A stretch of 6,065 bases of DNA from NCBI GenBank assembly GCA_947259475.1, contig CAMYLW010000113.1, positions 1-6,065 of the forward strand, in the 5' to 3' direction. The translations under genes were made by a program, and so were the position numbers. The notes beneath the pieces were generated by a model, which did no database searches, was not told the origin of the DNA, and saw nothing but the letters and a program-made list of their open reading frames with translations. How positions within the stretch are numbered: the first letter of the stretch is position 1; each line of letters starts with the position of its first letter. This document shows, piece by piece, positions 5,536 to 6,065 of the stretch. Source of the stretch: Thermodesulfobacteriota bacterium. GTDB taxonomy: Bacteria; Desulfobacterota; Syntrophobacteria; BM002.

Positions 5536-5565
5536 TTGACAGTGTCTGAAACGTTGTGCTATTCG
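5536..5565 (+). promoter_or_regulatory. Sigma70-like promoter for the acidic-protein gene
   Basis: A perfect TTGACA -35 (5536-5541) is followed after 18 bp by TATTCG (5560-5565). A TG one base before this -10 gives an extended -10 form (TGCTATT). The start of transcription would fall near 5572, leaving a leader of about 46 nt. The -10 itself is poor, so the call rests on the -35 and the TG. Confidence 0.55.
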
Positions 5566-5618
5566 TAGGACGGTTTCATAACTCTCTAAGTTCTCTAACT
5601 AACTTGGAAATTTCAGCC

Positions 5619-6065
5619 ATGGATCACAATTCAGACGACCGAAAGTTCGAGGACAAGGAAGCTCAGGAGACAGGTGGAGAAGACTTTGATCTCCAGCTGG
5701 ATGATCTTGACGACGACATCATTGATTTGGTTGATCCTGTCGAGGATGAGGACCCAGCCTCAGATGATCCGTCCTTTAGCCAGGATGATGTGGATGACGA
5801 AAACGAACTTGCCCTGGGAGAGTTGGACCTGGAAGTTGAATTTGGTGAGGATGAGCCCGACTTAGATACAACCCTTGAATCTTTGGAGGGTGGGGAGGAA
5901 TCTGCTGCCGCTGCCGAAACTGAGGTAGAGGAAACGTCTACAGCACAAGAAGGGACAGCCGATACCGCTGCAGCGGCCGGAGATGCTGCACTTTTAGAAG
6001 AGGACTTGGTAACTGATGAAGCTCTTGCTGAGCTCTTCGCTTCACACGAGAGTGAAGTGGCTCAG
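5619..6065 (+). CDS. Highly acidic protein, N-terminal 149 residues (runs off the window)
   Basis: The frame opens at ATG 5619 and has no stop through 6065, so the gene is partial at its 3' end. Of 149 residues 57 are Asp or Glu (about 38%). The only Lys/Arg are R8, K9 and K13, all near the N-terminus. Acidic clusters alternate with leucines: LDDLDDDIIDLVD (27-39), then LGELDLEVEFGEDE. After about residue 92 the sequence turns Ala/Glu/Thr-rich. There is no signal peptide or membrane segment. This composition predicts disorder and suggests a tail or linker ahead of a folded domain beyond the edge. Similar DDIIDLVD-type acidic leaders occur, as I recall, in deltaproteobacterial proteins of unclear role, but I cannot name a family. 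SD is weak (GGAA about 12 bases upstream). A good promoter lies just ahead. Confidence 0.8.
   Translation, partial: MDHNSDDRKFEDKEAQETGGEDFDLQLDDLDDDIIDLVDPVEDEDPASDDPSFSQDDVDDENELALGELDLEVEFGEDEPDLDTTLESLEGGEESAAAAETEVEETSTAQEGTADTAAAAGDAALLEEDLVTDEALAELFASHESEVAQ

Larger units (their letters stand above)
5228..5618. other. Divergent intergenic region, 391 bp
   Basis: This spacer lies between lptG and the acidic-protein gene. It contains the third AT-rich palindrome (5329-5393) and the TTGACA promoter (5536-5565). CTGAAACGT occurs at 5442-5450 and again at 5546-5554 inside that promoter. No lptF fragment can be recognised before lptG, and the short minus-strand frame across 5228-5363 has no family features. 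I found no convincing lptG promoter; a TATTAT on the minus strand at 5368-5363 lacks a good -35. Confidence 0.6.

Noticed and set aside
5674..5865. Plus-strand 63-residue frame rich in Met and Trp
   Set aside because: It is an out-of-frame reading of the acidic-protein gene, which starts at 5619 and stays open to the edge.

Overview
The window looks like chromosomal DNA of a Gram-negative, mid-GC bacterium, most likely a sulfate-reducer-type Desulfobacterota (former Deltaproteobacteria). This is an inference. It rests on an LPS-export permease (LptG) and a lipoprotein, which imply an outer membrane; a stand-alone receiver protein ending in a VVKS-type helix; a mannosylglycerate-synthase-like glycosyltransferase; a very acidic DDIIDLVD-type protein; and long intergenic spacers filled with degenerate AAATCTNAAATCT-type palindromes. 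No rRNA or tRNA is present to confirm it.

Layout. A minus-strand pair occupies 138-1197: a class II (fuculose-phosphate type) aldolase followed by an unrecognised 127-residue protein. A spacer (1198-1622) holds a sigma70-like promoter for the aldolase, a 190-bp nested-palindrome MITE-like element with terminal inverted repeats, and a possible promoter for the genes to the right. A plus-strand pair follows (1623-3276): a GT78/mannosylglycerate-synthase-like glycosyltransferase and a receiver-only response regulator. A 360-bp convergent spacer carries an AT-rich palindrome and two GC-rich hairpins. Next is a minus-strand pair, lptG (4148-5227) and a small lipoprotein 14 bp behind it (3639-4133). 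After another spacer with a third AT-rich palindrome, a good TTGACA promoter drives a plus-strand gene that runs off the right edge (5619 onward). Its first 149 residues are 38% Asp/Glu.

How the genes work together. LptG is one of the two membrane subunits of the ABC transporter that pulls LPS from the inner membrane; the lipoprotein is probably co-expressed with it. The glycosyltransferase probably makes a glycosyl-glycerate-like solute or related glycoside, but its predicted metal-binding His is a Tyr. The four transcription units do not form one obvious pathway.

I found no CRISPR array, phage, toxin-antitoxin, defence island or other clear new multi-gene system. The points most worth a second look are the two kinds of intergenic palindromic element, the His-to-Tyr change in the glycosyltransferase, the Cys-rich lipoprotein tied to lptG, lptG without an adjacent lptF, and the acidic protein at the right edge.
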